Shown in pieces: positions 5,984-7,835 of a stretch of 7,835 bases of DNA; the stretch's first letter is position 1, and each line of letters starts with the position of its first letter. Made by a program: the position numbers and the translations under genes. Below the pieces are notes generated by a model, which did not search any database, was not told the DNA's origin, and was given only the letters and a program-made list of their open reading frames with translations. Where the stretch lies: NCBI GenBank assembly GCA_019113125.1, contig DXIA01000078.1:1-7835 (forward strand), in the 5' to 3' direction. This DNA comes from Candidatus Pygmaiobacter gallistercoris. Its GTDB lineage: Bacteria > Bacillota > Clostridia > Oscillospirales > Ruminococcaceae.

Positions 5984-6012
5984 AGTTTAGCCGTCCGGGC
6001 GGACAATGTCAA
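5984..6012 (-). promoter_or_regulatory. Sigma-A type promoter of galM with inverted repeat in the spacer
   Basis: On the minus strand, -35 TTGACA (6012-6007) and -10 TAAACT (5989-5984) are 17 bp apart, in the dapL-galM gap. The spacer contains the inverted repeat GTCCG-CC-CGGAC (6004-5993), placed where a repressor could block RNA polymerase. Predicted start is about 5977, giving a UTR of about 33 nt. Confidence 0.78.
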
Positions 6013-6019
6013 TCGGGAA

Positions 6020-7213
6020 TCAGCGCAGGTAGTCCATCGCCCGCACCAGCCGCAGACCGCCCTCCCGCAGCCGGCTGGGATCGCCGAAGGCGGAGAGCCG
6101 GAAATAGCCCTCACCGCCGGGGCCGAATCCGATGCCCGGCGTGCCGACAAGACCGCCGTATTCCAGCAAAAAGTCAAAAAATCCCCAGGAGGAGAGACCG
6201 CGGGGGCATTTCATCCACAGATAGGGGGAGTGCTCCCCGCCCCAGTAGCTGAGATCCGCCGCATCAAGCGCTGCCGAGAGGACCGCCGCGTTCTCCTTTA
6301 CCTGCGCGATCGCCTTGGCGGTCTGGCGCTGTCCCGCCGGGGTGTAGACCGCCGCGGCCCCGCACTGCACAACATAGCTGACCCCGTTGGTCCGGGCGCT
6401 CTGGTGCCGCGCCCAGAGCGCCTGCAGCGGGATGCCGCGAGACGAGAGTTCGTTGGGGAGAACCGCATAGCCGCACCGGGTACCGGTGAATCCGGCAAGC
6501 TTGGAAAAGGAGCCGATCTCGACGGCGCAGCAGCGGGCGCCCGGAATTTCATAGATGCTGCGGGGCAGCGCCGGATCAGAGAGGAAGGGGGCATAGGCCG
6601 CGTCGAAGAGCAGCAGGATCTCATTCGCGCGGGCATAGTCCACCCAGACCGCGAGCTGATCCCGGCTGTACACCGCGCCGGTGGGATTGCCCGGGCTGCA
6701 CAGGTAGACGGCGTCGAAGTCCGGGTCGCCGGGCGGGGGCATCGGCAGAAAATCGTCCGCCTCCACCGCGGGAAGAGAGACCGGCTCAAGTCCCCGGATC
6801 CGGCAGTCATCCCGCACTGCCGGATAGGTCGGATCGCAGAGCAGTACCCGGCTCCCCGGCTCGATCAGATCCAGAAGGCCGCCGAGATCGGTCTTTGCGC
6901 CGTCGTTGATGAAGATCTCACGCGGCTGCACCGGCGCCCCGGCGGCGGTGAGCGCGGCCGCGATCTGCTGACGCAGAAAGAGATACCCCTGCTCCGGCCC
7001 GTAGCCGTGAAAGCTGCGCCGGCGTCCCTGCTCCCGCACCGCCCGGTGCATTGCACGGATCACCGCCCGGCACAGCGGGCCCGACACGTCGCCGATGCCC
7101 AGCGATATCACCTTGCGGTCCGGATTCTGGGCGGAAAATCGCTGCACCCGCTGGCGCACCTCGGCAAACACATAGTCCTCCTCCAGCGCGATCAGACCGC
7201 TGTTGAGTTTCAT
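6020..7213 (-). CDS. dapL: LL-diaminopimelate aminotransferase
   Basis: DapL is a PLP-dependent class I/II aminotransferase that converts tetrahydrodipicolinate directly to LL-2,6-diaminopimelate with glutamate as amino donor. It thus serves lysine and peptidoglycan synthesis while bypassing acylated intermediates. The 397-residue product shows DapL-specific stretches: VISLGIGDVSGPL (35-47), FHGYGPEQGY (68-77), NDGAKTDLG (103-111), YLCSPGNPTG (170-179; N176), LFDAAY (202-207; D204, Y207), SFSKLAGFTGTRCGY (235-249; K238 the PLP Schiff-base lysine, R246 phosphate contact) and GTPGIGFGPGGEGYFRL (357-373; R372 binds substrate carboxylate). ATG at 7213 has GGAGGG 6 nt upstream. It is slightly shorter than the usual ~410 residues but no motif is missing. 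A terminator-like hairpin lies just upstream, and galM follows with its own promoter. Confidence 0.93.
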   Translation of the reverse strand: MKLNSGLIALEEDYVFAEVRQRVQRFSAQNPDRKVISLGIGDVSGPLCRAVIRAMHRAVREQGRRRSFHGYGPEQGYLFLRQQIAAALTAAGAPVQPREIFINDGAKTDLGGLLDLIEPGSRVLLCDPTYPAVRDDCRIRGLEPVSLPAVEADDFLPMPPPGDPDFDAVYLCSPGNPTGAVYSRDQLAVWVDYARANEILLLFDAAYAPFLSDPALPRSIYEIPGARCCAVEIGSFSKLAGFTGTRCGYAVLPNELSSRGIPLQALWARHQSARTNGVSYVVQCGAAAVYTPAGQRQTAKAIAQVKENAAVLSAALDAADLSYWGGEHSPYLWMKCPRGLSSWGFFDFLLEYGGLVGTPGIGFGPGGEGYFRLSAFGDPSRLREGGLRLVRAMDYLR

Positions 7214-7226
7214 GCTGATCCCTCCG

Positions 7227-7285
7227 CAAAATAAAATCAGGAAACGGCCCCACCGTCGGATGGGGAGGGCGTTTCCTGTCTTTTT
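7227..7285. terminator. Long bidirectional terminator-like hairpin in the dapL leader
   Basis: CAGGAAACG (7238-7246) pairs with CGTTTCCTG (7270-7278), and inside it CCCCA (7248-7252) pairs with TGGGG (7261-7265). On the minus strand the stem is followed by ATTTTATTTTG, on the plus strand by TCTTTTT. No plus-strand gene ends here. On the minus strand it lies after the YitT-family gene but only 12 nt before the dapL ribosome binding site, so it is either the upstream gene's terminator or an attenuator of dapL. Confidence 0.65.
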
Positions 7286-7336
7286 ACGGTCCTTCGTATT
7301 TTACAATCTGTTATATTTATAAAAAATAATACAAAA
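7286..7336 (-). promoter_or_regulatory. AT-rich spacer, possible dapL promoter region
   Basis: This 51-bp stretch after the YitT-family stop is strikingly A/T-rich in an otherwise GC-rich window. On the minus strand it contains TATAAA, TATAAC and TAAAAT (7303-7298), any of which could be a -10 box, but no convincing -35 at the right distance. If it is the dapL promoter, the transcript must pass the hairpin at 7238-7278 before reaching dapL. Confidence 0.35.
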
Positions 7337-7835
7337 TCAAATCTCCCGAAATCCCTTGCCGATGATTTCGGAGGAGTTGACCATCGTGATAAAGGCGTGC
7401 GGGTCGATCTTGCGGATGTAGTTCCGCAGCAGCACCGCCTGCCGCCGGGTCAGCGCGGTGGTGATGACCTGTTCGGGCTGGTGGGTAAACGCGCCCTCGG
7501 CCCGGCTCACCGTGGCGCCCCGGTGGAGCGTCTCGAGGATAAAGGACTTGATCTCATCCGGCTTGCAGGAGACCACCGTGACATATTTGCGGGAGTTGAT
7601 CCCGTCGATGACGATGTCGACCAGGAAGGTCTTGAGCAGCAGACCCAGAATGCAGTAGAGACCGGTGCGGACATCGAAGAGCCAGAAGGTGGCGGCGGTG
7701 ATCAGAAAGTCGGAGACCAGCAGCGCCTTGCCGATCTCCAGCGAGCTGTGCTTTGACAGGATCATCGCGATGATGTCGGTGCCGCCGGTCGAGGCGCCGA
7801 TGTTGAAGACCAGCGCCGAACCGACCGCCGGCAGG
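7337..7835 (-). CDS. YitT-family membrane protein with C-terminal DUF2179 domain (5' end outside window)
   Basis: The frame is open from the window edge (first full codon at 7834) to a TGA at 7337, giving the last 165 residues. A methionine at 7765 is internal: the residues before it, including FNIGASTGGTDIIA, are the conserved YitT-family loop. Visible are this loop, two hydrophobic spans (about fragment residues 36-53 and 59-79) and a soluble C-terminal domain of about 80 residues (YVTVVSCKPDEIKSFILETL, then GATVSRAEGAFTHQ and the late RKIDPHAFITMVNSSEIIGKGF), which is the DUF2179 fold. Family members usually have five or six spans and about 280-290 residues. The biochemical function is unknown. 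It is transcribed towards dapL, 123 nt away. Confidence 0.88.
   Translation of the reverse strand, partial: LPAVGSALVFNIGASTGGTDIIAMILSKHSSLEIGKALLVSDFLITAATFWLFDVRTGLYCILGLLLKTFLVDIVIDGINSRKYVTVVSCKPDEIKSFILETLHRGATVSRAEGAFTHQPEQVITTALTRRQAVLLRNYIRKIDPHAFITMVNSSEIIGKGFREI

Noticed and set aside
5735..7234. A 499-codon open frame on the plus strand opposite dapL and the start of galM
   Set aside because: It lies antisense to dapL, which has all catalytic motifs and a good ribosome binding site. The translation is Arg/Gly/Ala/Asp-rich with no recognisable family, as expected when GC-rich third positions remove stop codons from the opposite strand.
7214..7336. Lysine riboswitch or T-box upstream of dapL
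   Set aside because: The leader is about 120 nt at most and shows none of the conserved L-box or T-box sequence elements; only one simple hairpin is visible.
7763..7765. ATG as the start of the YitT-family gene
   Set aside because: The frame stays open to the window edge and the upstream residues contain the conserved STGGTDIIA loop, so the gene is cut by the window and does not start here.

Overview
The window is core housekeeping DNA from a fairly GC-rich, low-mobility Firmicutes (class Clostridia) chromosome. It most resembles gut Oscillospiraceae/Ruminococcaceae. The evidence is the gene order rpmG-secE-nusG-rplK-rplA-rplJ-rplL, a single-span SecE, strong GGAGG ribosome binding sites, a Firmicutes-style L10 leader, a DapL-type aminotransferase and a YitT/DUF2179 membrane protein. 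The species cannot be named from sequence alone. I found no transposase, phage gene, CRISPR array, tRNA or rRNA.

Positions 1-3485 (+ strand) hold the transcription/translation cluster. It contains the 3' end of rpmG (L33), secE (translocon subunit), nusG (elongation/termination factor), rplK (L11), rplA (L1), rplJ (L10) and rplL (L7/L12). Three control regions stand out. The first is a stack of three perfect hairpins between nusG and rplK, flanked by a 7-bp direct repeat. The second is a probable L1-binding autoregulatory hairpin just upstream of the rplA ribosome binding site. The third is a complete rplJL control region: consensus promoter, L10-binding leader and strong intrinsic terminator acting as an attenuator. 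rplL is followed by a strong terminator and not by rpoBC.

Positions 3486-4888 (+ strand) hold a stand-alone M20-family metallo-deacylase/peptidase gene (ArgE/DapE-like) with its own near-consensus promoter and terminator. A cluster of CGTGAA-type inverted repeats lies just upstream of the promoter.

Positions 4901-7835 (- strand) hold, in transcription order, the 3' part of a YitT-family membrane protein gene (cut by the window edge), dapL (LL-diaminopimelate aminotransferase for lysine/peptidoglycan synthesis) and galM (aldose 1-epimerase). galM has its own TTGACA-N17-TAAACT promoter with an inverted repeat in the spacer. dapL is preceded by a long terminator-like hairpin ending only 12 nt before its ribosome binding site.

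Functionally, the left half makes ribosome, translocon and transcription-elongation parts under translational-feedback RNA control. The right half is a set of independently transcribed metabolic genes. Because DapL bypasses acylated intermediates, the neighbouring ArgE/DapE-like enzyme probably does not act as the lysine-pathway DapE. I see no new multi-gene system here. The points worth a second look are regulatory: the nusG-rplK hairpin stack, the dapL leader hairpin and the operator-like repeats.
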